This document shows positions 10,444 to 20,599 of a stretch of 64,000 bases of DNA, piece by piece; the first letter of the stretch is position 1; every line of letters begins with the position of its first letter. The position numbers were made by a program, and so were the translations under genes. The notes beneath the pieces are model-generated. The model was not told the origin of the DNA. It was given only the letters and a program-made list of their open reading frames with translations, and searched no databases. The stretch comes from Diplonema japonicum (lineage: Eukaryota; Euglenozoa; Diplonemea; Diplonemida; Diplonemidae). The stretch spans positions 530,792 through 594,791 of the forward strand of contig OZ025655.1 of NCBI GenBank assembly GCA_964019335.1, given 5' to 3'.

Positions 10444-10784
10444 GCTGCTGTTGTGGCGGGTCTTCTATGCCCTTTACTAAAATGAACTCACCGCTCTTCA
10501 ACCCCAGCGCCTCGGGGGTCATGTCTCCTGGTAGCTCGGACCCGACCGCCCCGTTCTTGAACGTGAAAAACCGGATCCCGTTCCTCCCGATGCTCTCCAT
10601 GTAGCTCTTCCCCAGGGTCCCCGTCAGACTCGTTATCTGCGGCTTGAACGCCAACGTCTTCTTCCCATCCACCGACCATGGGAACGACTTCACCCCGCCC
10701 TGTGTTTAACAATGCCATGTTTAACCATAAGCATACCTTCAAAAGCCCATAGGCCGATGGCTCGACGGTTACCGTTATTATCAT
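9671..10784 (-). CDS. Ubiquitin-like-fold protein with polyglutamine tract
   Basis: Two exons, 10784-10737 and 10699-9671, around a 37-nt intron (GTATGC..CACAG), giving 358 residues. The first 90 or so look like a divergent beta-grasp domain: MIITVTVEPSAYG, a central hydrophobic core, then T-P-E-A-L-G-L-K-S-G-E-F-I-L-V, the loop-plus-last-strand pattern of SUMO/Rad60-like domains. There is no C-terminal di-glycine, so it is not a conjugated modifier. A run of about 20 Gln (imperfect GTT/GCT repeat at 10388-10450) follows, then a helical segment, a C-P-S-C-G pair and a charged, Arg/His-rich tail. The start was chosen over an upstream in-frame ATG because a polypyrimidine tract and CAG end 4 nt before it. 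Function unknown. Confidence 0.7.
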
Positions 10785-10853
10785 CGACCTGCGTGTGGTG
10801 AGCAAGGATCAGGAGGGGAGGGGAGAATAAAGAAAAAGCGGTGTAAATTTAGG
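10785..10853 (-). promoter_or_regulatory. Complete 69-nt intergenic region with trans-splice-acceptor architecture
   Basis: Between the stop codon of the upstream gene and the next ATG there are only 69 nt. On the coding strand they consist of a pyrimidine-rich stretch ending in CACACGCAG, then GTCG and the ATG. There is no space for a separate promoter. The arrangement is what trans-spliced polycistronic units look like. Trans-splicing itself is inferred. Confidence 0.6.
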
Positions 10854-12392
10854 TTAATAAACATCAGGGCGGTGGTCCTTCGACCATTTGGTGAGGTCTG
10901 CGTTGAGGGCAGTGTACGCCTCGCGGACTTCGTAGATCCTTCGGGAGAGGCGGATTTTGGCCTCGGCGACGGGGCGCAGGACGCTGAGGTTGATGAGGAA
11001 GGACATGAAGTAGCTGCCTGTGACGACCCAGATTGCGAGGAACACCATCGAGGACTGGTTGCTGTCTGCCACGCTGTACACCTCGTCGTGTGCCGTCGCA
11101 ACGATCATGACAAGTGCCTTCCCACGTGACTCTAGTATGTCGATGTCGACGGAATAGGAGTCGATGCTGCTGTCGTACCGAAGCGAGACGGTGCCGGCTG
11201 GAGACTGTCTGATGGTCCTCACCAGCTGTGCATATCCACCTGGGAAGCGTCCCTGGAGCAGTCTCCCCAGCCCTGCCACCCATTCATCATCGCTCTCATG
11301 CAAATACAGCCTGCTCCCATTGTCTCTTACCAACGACATCTCTCGACTCCCCGCCACCACAAACCCTGCATCTTTATAAACACATATTCCTTCTTCTATT
11401 CTGCAGCTCTCGCTCTCCGTTACGCAGCCACCACATATCTGCTGCCGCTCGTACTCCCTTGACACGGGATACACCCCGCCCCCCGAGTAGTCGCTGAACC
11501 CCGCGTCTAACAGCAGCTTCACGCTGCCCTTCGACGAGATATGTGCGTTAATATTGAAATCAAATGTGCCAGACATAACGAAGGCACCCACAATAAGACG
11601 GCCGTGGGTCGTCACGCAAGCGTGGCCTACTTCGCTAAACGGGAAACGGTAGAGCGTGGTCCAGTTGAGCTGTGAAGCCGTTGCGGGCCATTGTGCGGTC
11701 ATGAGTGTCCAGGGCTGGGTGGTCAGATCGAAATGGGTAGCTTTGGTGTAACCGCTGCTGTCGTTGTACGTGATGGTGGTGAGGTTGGGGGGTTTGTACC
11801 ACACGTGGGAGAGTTCGTTGGCAGCCACCATGCTGTCCTTGTCGAGGTTGGCGATGAAGACGATGGTCGAGAACTTGTCGAGGTACGACGAGTACTGCGT
11901 GAGCTGGTTGGCCACCTGTGCGGGGTCTTTCAACTCAGGGTCGATGAGGTTCTGGGTGATCTTGCCGACGACAGTAAACACAGCATGTGGTGCCTTGACG
12001 ATGACGTCTGAGAGGTGTGTCTTCAAAGAGGCCAGCTGCCGCTGGCGGAGCAGGAACACAAGCTCATCCGTCGTACTGCTAATTGCGCCGTGTGCCGCAG
12101 CAACTGCTGTGATACCTATGACAATCACAAACATCGACGGAAGTGTGAATAGCAGCTTCATGAGATGACGCTTCCTCTCCCTCGGCTTTTCACACCATGT
12201 CTCCTTCCTTTCCAGCGAACACCGTTTGCACACATCATACCCACACTCTTCACATGTAAGCTGTGCATCCCCCTTCAGGATCACCTCCCCGCACCTATCG
12301 CACTGCCTGTTGTTGTTGAACGCGGTTGTCTCGAACACCTCATGCCCCTCTGGGCACTTCACCCCTAGGAGCTCTTCCGCCTCCTCGGACAT
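10854..12392 (-). CDS. Two-TM membrane protein with cytosolic zinc ribbon and Cache-like ectodomain
   Basis: A single-exon 512-residue protein. The N-terminal 70 residues carry paired cysteine motifs (C-P-E-G-H, C-D-R-C, C-E-E-C, C-K-R-C) suggesting a small two-zinc treble-clef or C1/ZZ-like domain. It has no signal peptide. A hydrophobic helix at about 80-103 follows, then about 350 residues with several N-x-S/T sites and a Cys-rich insert (C-G-G-C), then a second helix at about 450-475 and a short helical tail. An extracytoplasmic domain held between two helices is the layout of dCache sensors. Assigning it to Cache is inference from architecture, not from a signature. The downstream half of a receptor cyclase or kinase is absent. 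It may partner with another signalling protein. Confidence 0.7.
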   Translation of the reverse strand: MSEEAEELLGVKCPEGHEVFETTAFNNNRQCDRCGEVILKGDAQLTCEECGYDVCKRCSLERKETWCEKPRERKRHLMKLLFTLPSMFVIVIGITAVAAAHGAISSTTDELVFLLRQRQLASLKTHLSDVIVKAPHAVFTVVGKITQNLIDPELKDPAQVANQLTQYSSYLDKFSTIVFIANLDKDSMVAANELSHVWYKPPNLTTITYNDSSGYTKATHFDLTTQPWTLMTAQWPATASQLNWTTLYRFPFSEVGHACVTTHGRLIVGAFVMSGTFDFNINAHISSKGSVKLLLDAGFSDYSGGGVYPVSREYERQQICGGCVTESESCRIEEGICVYKDAGFVVAGSREMSLVRDNGSRLYLHESDDEWVAGLGRLLQGRFPGGYAQLVRTIRQSPAGTVSLRYDSSIDSYSVDIDILESRGKALVMIVATAHDEVYSVADSNQSSMVFLAIWVVTGSYFMSFLINLSVLRPVAEAKIRLSRRIYEVREAYTALNADLTKWSKDHRPDVY

Positions 12393-12476
12393 TTCCTGTC
12401 CTCTGTGAGAGTCTCAGAAATGAAACGAGAATTTATGAGAAGGGGGGAAAAGAAAGAAAGAGTGGTTTAAAGATAG

Positions 12477-13808
12477 TTAAAGCTCCTCATCGATCGGTGT
12501 AGTTACTGTATTCTTCTTCCTCTTCACTCTGCGGAGCATGGCCTCCAGCTCGTTTATGATGGAGTGCAGGATTTCCTTTTGGGTGGATCGGTATTCTACC
12601 TGGTAACATTTTTTCTTCTTTTGTCACTTTATTTTTAAACATACCGCAGCCAGTGCAGCGCCTGCCAGCCTATCCGAGGCGAGGAGCGCAAGGTCCTCCT
12701 CCAGGGATGTGGTATAAGTGGTCGAGAGGATACGGGTGAGGTGCTTTATGGCGGATTTCAAGGATTTGGATTTATGTTTTCCGCAGGACCACAGAGCAGA
12801 TGCTTTTGATGAAGGATTCACAGTGGAAAGGCACGCGAGGCGCTTTTCCGGAAGCGAGCGAACAGCGTGGTAGAGCAGAAAAGAAGGAGCTGCCTCACCA
12901 TTGTGCAGGCAGACCTGATTGGGGGCGGAAACCGACCGTAAAAATGAAGTCTTCACAGAGGGAAGCGCATCAAAGGTGTACTGGTAGCACTCGTAAGGGT
13001 TCTGTTCGGGCACGAACCCATGGTAGGCTAGATATATGTAGTTTGTGTTGTCGCCGTACGACTCATGGAGCTCCACGTTCCCCACAGCCTCCCTGTCGCT
13101 GTACACGAGGGCCGACCCGTCGGGGGATATTTCATGGTATTTTAAGAATTTTTGCGATCGTTTTCCGGTTGCCGTTCTGAAGTTGTAGGCGCTGTCCTCG
13201 GAGTCAGGGCGATGATTGAACATTCCTGCAACAGGGACGAGGTACTCCTTGCCCCGCATGTGCCAAGCTCTTGTGGAGAGAACGGATTTCGCCCATTTGT
13301 ACTCGGTATCCGAAACAGGGAAGGTTTTTTTAAAGATTGCGTACTCGGTTGATGTTGTGCGCTGGAGTCTTAGGATATCGTGCCTCGTTGCAACGGGTTC
13401 CACCAGCTCGAGGTCACGGGGTGTGAAATGGATTCCGTTCTGAAATGTCTCAGGCAGCACTTCGAGCCATGCCGCCCATTCAGATTCAATACCCTTTTGC
13501 TTCTCTATGAGCAGCCATGCGATAAGCTTGTCCGAATCCGATAGTTTTCTGTACATTTCGATGTTTTCTCCTTTTTTCATGATACTGTCTGCAGATAGAA
13601 CCCACCTTCCAGGGATCTTCATGACCTTTTCACGATCTCTCACGGCCGTGGTTGTGAACACGCCCCTTCCCCATGACTCGGTGTTCTTCACCTCTACCTT
13701 TCTGTTTGTAGGATCTAAGTTGTGAAACCAACGGTTGAAAGCGGCGCCTTGATCACTTCCGACCACCGTTCTTGCTAGTATTGAAAACAGGACAAACTGT
13801 GTATTCAT
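12477..13808 (-). CDS. SET-domain protein (SETD3/Rubisco-LSMT-like) with signal peptide
   Basis: Two exons, 13808-12645 and 12599-12477, with a 45-nt intron (GTATGT..ACCAG); 428 residues. The sequence opens MNTQFVLFSILARTVVGSDQ, a convincing signal peptide or anchor. A split SET domain follows: E-S-W-G-R-G-V-F (cofactor-binding N-part, near residue 45), V-P-V-A-G-M-F-N-H (near 180, the N-H motif) and E-S-Y-G-D-N-T-N (near 240, catalytic region). The C-terminal helical part, ending in the second exon (A-V-E-Y-R-S-T-Q-K-E-I-L), resembles the Rubisco-LSMT substrate-binding domain. This family methylates Lys or His on non-histone proteins. A start codon further upstream would run through low-complexity sequence and lose the signal peptide. 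The coding-strand leader is A-rich. Confidence 0.8.
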
Positions 13809-15060
13809 TTTTTTCTTTTTTTTTTTTTTCTTATTGTGTTTTCCTTTTCCTGCTGAGCTGTGGCAACGACGAAAAAAAAGGGAAAAGAAAAAGAAAGAAG
13901 ACGCATTGCCATGGTCAGCATTTTGTAGAATAATAATAGAAGTTGTAATAAAGAGAAGTTTTTTTTTTTGAAAAGTACCAGAAAGGAGAAGAAATAAACA
14001 GGGGGAGGGGGGGGTAATTCGTTCTTTTTTAGAAAAATAAAAAACTGTCACATAGCCCTAAAAAAAAAGGAGGTTAAACCAACTATTCACTATGGTGGGG
14101 ACAGAACAGCCCACCAATATAGGGGGGGGGGGGGGGGGGGGGGGGCAGAACACGTACACCGTGGAGGAAAAGGATGCTTTCACGAAGCTAATGATTCTGT
14201 CAACATCTACGCACGAAAAAAAAACCGCAAAAGGTAGTTTGACTTTCCCAACACCTAAGGGGTCCAAGGTTGCGGTTCGCTTCACTGTTCAATAAGCGAA
14301 GACAGGATCAGATTCTACCCGAGATTTTTTTTTTTTTTTTTTTTGAAACCCACCCCTTTGCCTTGTTCTCGTTGTGCTGAATGACATCCCTAACAGGGCA
14401 ACACGCACGGTTCCTTCTCACTTTGACTCGCGCAAGGGAAGGGATCGTCACACCTGGGTCATAGGTTTCAAGACCTTGGTCCTGCTGTCCAGGGGGGACA
14501 AAAAAAAGAAGGGGGAAGAAGGGGGGGGGGGGGGGGAAACCGCAGGTAAGAGACAGCTTCATCTTTTCATTTCTTCATTTTTTTTCTCAAGAGCAGCCGG
14601 GGAAGAGAGCAGGGCAGAGTTGTACATCATCGCGATTAGGGGAGTCGCCTCTGGGCGGGAGGGGGGCAACATTAACCTATCGCTCCACTCTTTTGCTTTC
14701 TCTTCTTTTTTTTTCCCCCCCTTTTCTTGTCGCCCACCCCCAGCACCCCATTTTTTTTTACAGACAACTAAAAAAACTGAAAATAAAAAAAATACAAATA
14801 AAAAAAACAAAAAAAAACACGAAGAAACCCCCAACAAGGAGGAAAGGAGGAAGTGCATCATAATAATAAAAAAAAGAATATATAATCTCGCTTCCTCCAC
14901 CCACCCTCCCTCCTTCAGTCCACAAAAGTGTATCTATAAAAGAAAACGGGGAATTATGGGGGAAGGAAATTTGGTCGATAAAAAAAAGGGGGAGGGGGGA
15001 GGTAGATTCGCATTTGTTTTCCTCCCTTTCTTTTTTTTTTTTTTTCTTTTTTTTTTTTTT
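13809..15060. other. 1.25-kb intergenic region
   Basis: Homopolymer-rich, with G runs at 14122-14145 and 14521-14536. Short open frames on both strands around 14090-14300 and 14370-14560 match nothing recognisable. Confidence 0.6.
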
Positions 15061-18000
15061 TTATTCCTCGCAATCCAAGCCTGTTTCGTGCATGTCGCTT
15101 ACCCGGATTCCGGACACTGTGGCCTCTTCTTGGAAGTAGTCCTCAGACCGAGCAGACATCGGGGATCGTGTATCGGGGGGAGGGGACGGCAGTGTGGACA
15201 ATGTCGAGGAGTTGGGAGGTGACGGAAGACTGGACGGCGGGGAAGGCACACCATCGACCGGTTTGCTTAGGTCTCTTGCGGACTTTCCTCGCCAAATTGA
15301 CTGAATCTTCTGAGCCGCGAGTGCCAAATGAACCGAGGTCGGTGTCCCATGTCCTATTGTTGTAACCTTCAAGGAATCTTTGAAGAGCTCCCTCCAGCGA
15401 CGGTCGTACACCTCGTCGAGTTCCTTAGGTAGGTACACATTCCCATCGACAAGAACCTTCCCACAGCACACCATGACGTCCTTGATGTGGACTTTGCCTC
15501 TTGTTTCGGTCATGTCTCCTGCAATTCTCGTCATTTTCTCGTTTTTCTGTTCTTTGCTCCACTCTGGTTTGAATCCAAGCGGCAGCCCGACTGTCGTGAG
15601 GAAGCCTAGTAGCCGGGTTGTTTCCAGCTCGCCGCTCCCCGTGGGGTCGTACCTCTTCCAACATGCGATGAAGTGATTCACTTCCGGAACCGTTAGTAGC
15701 AACGCCTCCTCTTCTTGCGCTGTGAGGAAATCCTCCAGAATTACAGCAATGATCAGGTTCAGGATCACAAACGCGCCACCGAGGATGAACGATATGAAAT
15801 ACACGCGTGCCCAGTTTGGGTAGCCGCACGTGTCGAGGTGTTTGTCGCAGGCAGGGGGCTCCACCTGGCAGTCGTGCATGATGCCCTGCCACCCTTCGCC
15901 CGTCGTCATCCTGAATAGTAGCAACACCGCATCTTCAAAATGGTCGAAGTTCGCTTGTTCTGTAAGATATTGGCCTCGCTCTACCTTCGCGAACATCTTG
16001 ACCCCGACAACTGCGTACAGAAAGAAGAAGATGGCCAGCAGCCCCGCCACATTCAGTAAACCACGCAGCGACAGGATCAACGTTCTGATGAGCGTCCTCA
16101 ACCCGCCCGCTACCCGCACCGCCCGCAGCAACCTCGCTAACCTCAGGATTCTAAACACAGACAACGCAGGTCCGTCGGTATAAGTTATATTCATCACAAT
16201 ACCCAACACGGAGATAATCAGCACCGAAAAGTCGAACTTGTTCCAGTGGTCTGACATGTAACCTGTAGGGGACAGGGCGATGAGCTTCATCACCGCCTCA
16301 ACGAAGAAGATGATGACAAACATAATGTTTGCGATGAGGAGGCCCATGTCCCATGCGCTGCCCTGCCCGCTGTGCTCCATGGCCATCACGATAGTGTTCA
16401 GCGCAATGCACAGCATGATGCCCTGGTCGAACCTGTCGTCGAGCACGAGGTTCGTCACGTACAGCGTAGCTCTCCCAGCATTGATGTGCCTGTTGAGTGG
16501 CTTCATCGTCGTCGTCATGATCTCCAAGATTTGCTTCCATTCAATCTGGTTGGGCGACAGCGTCTGGGTCAGGCCGTGGGCACTCGTTGTTCTGTGCTGC
16601 CGCTCGTACTTGTCAACAAGGACACCTGTGAACAAGTTCACAAGGAAGAAGGCACCCACCACAACGAACACGATGAAGTAAACAGCCATCCAAGGTCGGT
16701 TATTCTGTACCAGAGCGTGTTCCTGCTCACCACTGTCCATCCCCAGGTACATAACCTCGATCCAGCCCTCCAGTGTAGCTATTTCAAACAGCGTAACCAA
16801 CGCAGTGCCAAGGTTGTCGAAGTTCGACTTGTGCGACACCCACCGCAGGTTTCTGCTTGGTACAACAGGCGAGGCTGTCATTTCACACTCGCGCTTCGTT
16901 TTGATAAACGAGTGGTCACTCCACACTACGTCCGTACAAGCATAGAATCTTCCCGCAAAGAACTGAACGCCCATGATCCCAAAGATGGTGAGGATCAACG
17001 TCGAGATCACGATGACATGGGAAAGGGACGGCAGCGACGCCAGAAGGGACTGCAGCACAAGACGCATGCCGTGGGACTTGGCAACGGCGCGAAGGGGCCG
17101 TAAGGTGCGCATCATGCGGACAACTTCAATGGCACCGACGGCACCGCCTGAGAGGTCCGCCTCGCGGAAGACGATCGACAGCAACGCACAGCAGACGATG
17201 AAGAAGTCCAAACGGTTCCACGCGTCACGCCGCAGGTAGCAGCACTTGTTGGAAACAAACCCATACGCCACAATTTTGAGGAGGGCCTCTGAGGTGAAGA
17301 GCATGGCCACCACGAAGTCGATGGTCTCAAGTGCCCTGGGGAGAGGAGTGTCAGGGGCGGCAAGGGGGTCTTCTAATGTCAGGGCCACAGACGACAGCAG
17401 CACAACGAAGAGCACAATGCCTTCAAAGAGCACAGTCTCGACCAACCAGCGGAGTTTCACCCGAACCCAGTGGTCGCCTGCTAGGAACACTATAGGCGCG
17501 TACTCCGTCACGAACGACTCAATGGTGCAAAGGTCGTCGTTAGAAGTGAAAGCCATTCGCATGGGAGGCATCAATATGTTCACGTCATGGTCGTTCTTGG
17601 TGTCAGGCCCGTCGGGGTGGTCTGCGTCAAAGTTTATTACTGGCAAGTCATGCAGACACCTTGATGCTTTTATAAGCGACTCCCACATGGCCACGCCCTC
17701 ACTCTCCTCCTTCAGCACGCCCTCGGCGAGCATCAGCTCGATGTCTTGCTTGATCGAGCTCCTGTTCCTTGCGATTGCATTCGACCTGTTCACACCGCAA
17801 TACTTAAACGCCTCCTCCGCCTCTTTTATTTCTGCTTCTGGCGGCATCATGCTTTCAGCCGGTTGCTTATTTCCCCAACAGCAGCACAGAACACGGAGCT
17901 TCTCTACAAGCTTCTTGTCCTTCGCAACATGGTTCTCTTGTTCAGAAAGGTCCATGGCGTCCTCTGCCGCAGCCAACCCGGAGAACAACACGGCAACGAA

Positions 18001-20268
18001 AAGGTTCAATACAAGGTAGTTCCCCACTACTACTAAGGACACAAAGTACAGCGCGGCTAAGTCGCTTTTCGATCGCATTCCGTTGTACATCACTTTGTTC
18101 CAGTCTTCCCCTGTCACCACCGTGAAGACAGTCAGGAGAGACCATCCAAGAGAGTCGAAGTTCTCCCTTGGCCTTCCTGGGCACGTCATGTTCGTGTCGT
18201 CGTCACTGGCTTCCAGTCCACAGAAGCTTCCACCAAAGAACTGCATGCCAAGCAATGCATAGATGAAAAGCACCAAGACCAACAGTGCAGTCAACACAGA
18301 GGCACCTACGACAGAGTTTTCAAGCGTCTGCACAAAAAGCCAAAGGTCGGGGAACTGCTTCAAGAACTTGAAGGCACGCATGAGCCTGAAAGACCTGAGT
18401 ACCATGAGGACCCTGATGTCCTCATTGATGACAGGGTTGAAGAGTGACACCACAACTATGACGGCATCGAACACGTTGATCTTGTCACTCACGAACTCCT
18501 TCACGGATAGTGCATAGAGCTTGAGAAGAGTCTCCGTCAGGAAGACTGCAGTGAAAACCCAGAAGGAGTACTCCTGAAGGTCAGCAAGCTCCGAAGGCTG
18601 CCCATAGTACTCCGTTGCCATGACAAGCGTGTTGATGAAAATAAGGATCATAATGCAGCTGTTGAAACGGTCTGTTTGAATAATTTCTTTGATCCTCATT
18701 CTCAACCGCCATTCAGTGATGTGGGCGTCTGTGGGGTCTGTTAAGGCACCGCGGGCACCACACGAAGTAATGTGTCTCATGATAGTGCTGTCGCCCTTCT
18801 GGAGATGAGTCTCCTTCAGGACTTTAACGTTGCCTTCGAAGGACGTGTTGATAATAGCAAGCGTGAGGTTGACGATGAAGAAGGTCCCCACCAGCACCAC
18901 GAAAATGAAGTACACAGATGCGAAGGGTGTTGTTGCGTCGATCACATCGTACATGAGGTCCGTCCACCCCTCCAGCGTGAGGGCCGTGAAGAGCGACAAG
19001 ATGGCAACCCCTATGTGGTCGAAAGACGTTTTCCCATGATTGGGGTTCTGGTGGTCTCTACATGTGTACCCCCAGTGACACTTGTAGCTGTACAACCTCG
19101 AGGTGTCAGATGTGCAAATCCTGTCCTGAGGTTCAAGGGTTCCATCAAGATCGCTGAAGCAGCGGGTGGTGAGCTGGCCTTTCCAGAGCTGTATCGCCAT
19201 GATACCAAAAATGAGCAAAAAGAGAGAGTACAGAAGCATGACGTCCGCCAGCTGTGGCAGAGATTGGAACAGAGAACTGATGATGATATGCACTTGTTCG
19301 ACCTTCGAGGCGGCACGCAACGGCCTCAACAACCGCAAAGCACGCAATCCGGATATTGCCACACCTGCCCCAGCACCGCCCGAAGCAAGATCTACGATGA
19401 TCGTCGTGACAGCAGACACGACAATGACACCATCGACCACGTTCCAAGGGTCCCGCAGGTATGAGAAGCTGTTCTCATATAGTCCAAGAGCAGCGATACG
19501 CACACCCATCTCTGCACTGAACGCTGCTGCAAACACGTACTCCGAATAGACAACCACCTTGTTCACGGTGGACATATTGTCCTTGTCAGTCGGGTCCTCC
19601 ATTGCAAGGAAAACGCAGTTTAGAAAGATCAACGCCAACACGATCCTATTGAAGTGCTTGGTCTCGATGAATTGCGCCATGCGCTGCCGCCAAAGCGGCA
19701 TGTCCCGCTTTTCATTTGAGATGTTTAGTAGGTATTGAATGGCCTCTGCCCGCACGGAAGCGTCTTCTACGAGTTTCAGAACTTCGACAGGAACGCTTGC
19801 AAGGCGGTCGAACTCCGGGTTGCTGACGTCATGCGAGAGGCCTGCCGACCGTCTGACCATAAAGGAGCTGCTTCTTCGCTGCCAGGGCTTTTCTGCCGCA
19901 ATGCTATGAACCTCAGACCTGGCGTCTGTGGGAACAGAGGTGGGTGCAATGGACATCCTGATGGAGGAGGACCGTACCCACCGACCCCTTTGCTTCTTTC
20001 TTCCCGACATTGTTGTGCTGTCGCTTGCCTGCGTTGCAGTTCCCGATGACGGTGAACTTATGTGGTCCCCGCTACTCGTGTTCTGCATGCTTCCCCGCCG
20101 CCATTCCGTCGACCCTTGTCGCCATCTTTCAAACACTGAGTGATACGACGAGGGGCTAAGCAACTCACCGGAAGCTCGAGGTGGAAGCGACAATGAATCA
20201 GACGTCCTTTGCCCCGCCCCTTCCCCGGACACCCTCTCCGGCGGTGAGACTGGGGACTCCGCTTCCAT
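15061..20268 (-). CDS. Four-domain voltage-gated Ca2+ channel alpha subunit (EEEE filter)
   Basis: A 1735-residue uninterrupted frame with four six-helix repeats. S4 voltage sensors with Arg every third position lie near residues 313, 625, 1054 and 1380 (for example LRALRLLRPLR). The pore loops read T-L-E-G-W (about 433), T-G-E-D-W (about 721), T-L-E-G-W (about 1167) and T-G-E-G-W (about 1457). Glu occupies all four filter positions, as in Ca2+-selective Cav channels and unlike the DEKA of Nav channels. After the last S6 there is an EF-hand-like segment (Y-D-P-T-G-S-G-E, about 1543) and an IQ-like calmodulin site (A-A-Q-K-I-Q-S-I-W-R-G-K, about 1655). In flagellates such channels sit in flagellar or plasma membrane and control beating or attachment; that location is inferred. 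A CTCTCAG lies 7 nt before the ATG. Confidence 0.95.
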   Translation of the reverse strand: MEAESPVSPPERVSGEGAGQRTSDSLSLPPRASGELLSPSSYHSVFERWRQGSTEWRRGSMQNTSSGDHISSPSSGTATQASDSTTMSGRKKQRGRWVRSSSIRMSIAPTSVPTDARSEVHSIAAEKPWQRRSSSFMVRRSAGLSHDVSNPEFDRLASVPVEVLKLVEDASVRAEAIQYLLNISNEKRDMPLWRQRMAQFIETKHFNRIVLALIFLNCVFLAMEDPTDKDNMSTVNKVVVYSEYVFAAAFSAEMGVRIAALGLYENSFSYLRDPWNVVDGVIVVSAVTTIIVDLASGGAGAGVAISGLRALRLLRPLRAASKVEQVHIIISSLFQSLPQLADVMLLYSLFLLIFGIMAIQLWKGQLTTRCFSDLDGTLEPQDRICTSDTSRLYSYKCHWGYTCRDHQNPNHGKTSFDHIGVAILSLFTALTLEGWTDLMYDVIDATTPFASVYFIFVVLVGTFFIVNLTLAIINTSFEGNVKVLKETHLQKGDSTIMRHITSCGARGALTDPTDAHITEWRLRMRIKEIIQTDRFNSCIMILIFINTLVMATEYYGQPSELADLQEYSFWVFTAVFLTETLLKLYALSVKEFVSDKINVFDAVIVVVSLFNPVINEDIRVLMVLRSFRLMRAFKFLKQFPDLWLFVQTLENSVVGASVLTALLVLVLFIYALLGMQFFGGSFCGLEASDDDTNMTCPGRPRENFDSLGWSLLTVFTVVTGEDWNKVMYNGMRSKSDLAALYFVSLVVVGNYLVLNLFVAVLFSGLAAAEDAMDLSEQENHVAKDKKLVEKLRVLCCCWGNKQPAESMMPPEAEIKEAEEAFKYCGVNRSNAIARNRSSIKQDIELMLAEGVLKEESEGVAMWESLIKASRCLHDLPVINFDADHPDGPDTKNDHDVNILMPPMRMAFTSNDDLCTIESFVTEYAPIVFLAGDHWVRVKLRWLVETVLFEGIVLFVVLLSSVALTLEDPLAAPDTPLPRALETIDFVVAMLFTSEALLKIVAYGFVSNKCCYLRRDAWNRLDFFIVCCALLSIVFREADLSGGAVGAIEVVRMMRTLRPLRAVAKSHGMRLVLQSLLASLPSLSHVIVISTLILTIFGIMGVQFFAGRFYACTDVVWSDHSFIKTKRECEMTASPVVPSRNLRWVSHKSNFDNLGTALVTLFEIATLEGWIEVMYLGMDSGEQEHALVQNNRPWMAVYFIVFVVVGAFFLVNLFTGVLVDKYERQHRTTSAHGLTQTLSPNQIEWKQILEIMTTTMKPLNRHINAGRATLYVTNLVLDDRFDQGIMLCIALNTIVMAMEHSGQGSAWDMGLLIANIMFVIIFFVEAVMKLIALSPTGYMSDHWNKFDFSVLIISVLGIVMNITYTDGPALSVFRILRLARLLRAVRVAGGLRTLIRTLILSLRGLLNVAGLLAIFFFLYAVVGVKMFAKVERGQYLTEQANFDHFEDAVLLLFRMTTGEGWQGIMHDCQVEPPACDKHLDTCGYPNWARVYFISFILGGAFVILNLIIAVILEDFLTAQEEEALLLTVPEVNHFIACWKRYDPTGSGELETTRLLGFLTTVGLPLGFKPEWSKEQKNEKMTRIAGDMTETRGKVHIKDVMVCCGKVLVDGNVYLPKELDEVYDRRWRELFKDSLKVTTIGHGTPTSVHLALAAQKIQSIWRGKSARDLSKPVDGVPSPPSSLPSPPNSSTLSTLPSPPPDTRSPMSARSEDYFQEEATVSGIRVSDMHETGLDCEE

Positions 20269-20514
20269 AGACCACTGAGAGATGCATGTAAATACCCAAA
20301 AAGGCTCTTATCCTATTATTCCTTTCTTTTTTTTTCGCGGGAGGGTATCGTATCCTTTCCTGTGGTGGTGCTTTCTCGAACCAATGCGGTACCTTTTGTA
20401 ATAAAAAAAAGGAGGGGTGAAGGGGGGGGGGGGGGGGGGGAGAGAAAAGAAGAAGAAAAAGAGATTGGGGAGGTTCTTACATTTGAAACGTCCCCTCCCC
20501 TTCTCTACTTATCT

Positions 20515-20549
<35 letters not shown>

Positions 20550-20599
20550 ACACTTCCGTTGTCTTCCCTTTTTTTTTTTTTTTTTCTTCTTTTTTATCG
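20269..20599. other. Intergenic, low complexity
   Basis: A/T tracts and a 19-base G run (20422-20440); no gene seen. Confidence 0.6.

Noticed and set aside
14092-14295. Plus-strand frame containing VEEKDAFTKLMILSTST
   Set aside because: It passes through a 24-base G run, lies on the strand opposite to all genes, and has no recognisable homologue or upstream signal.
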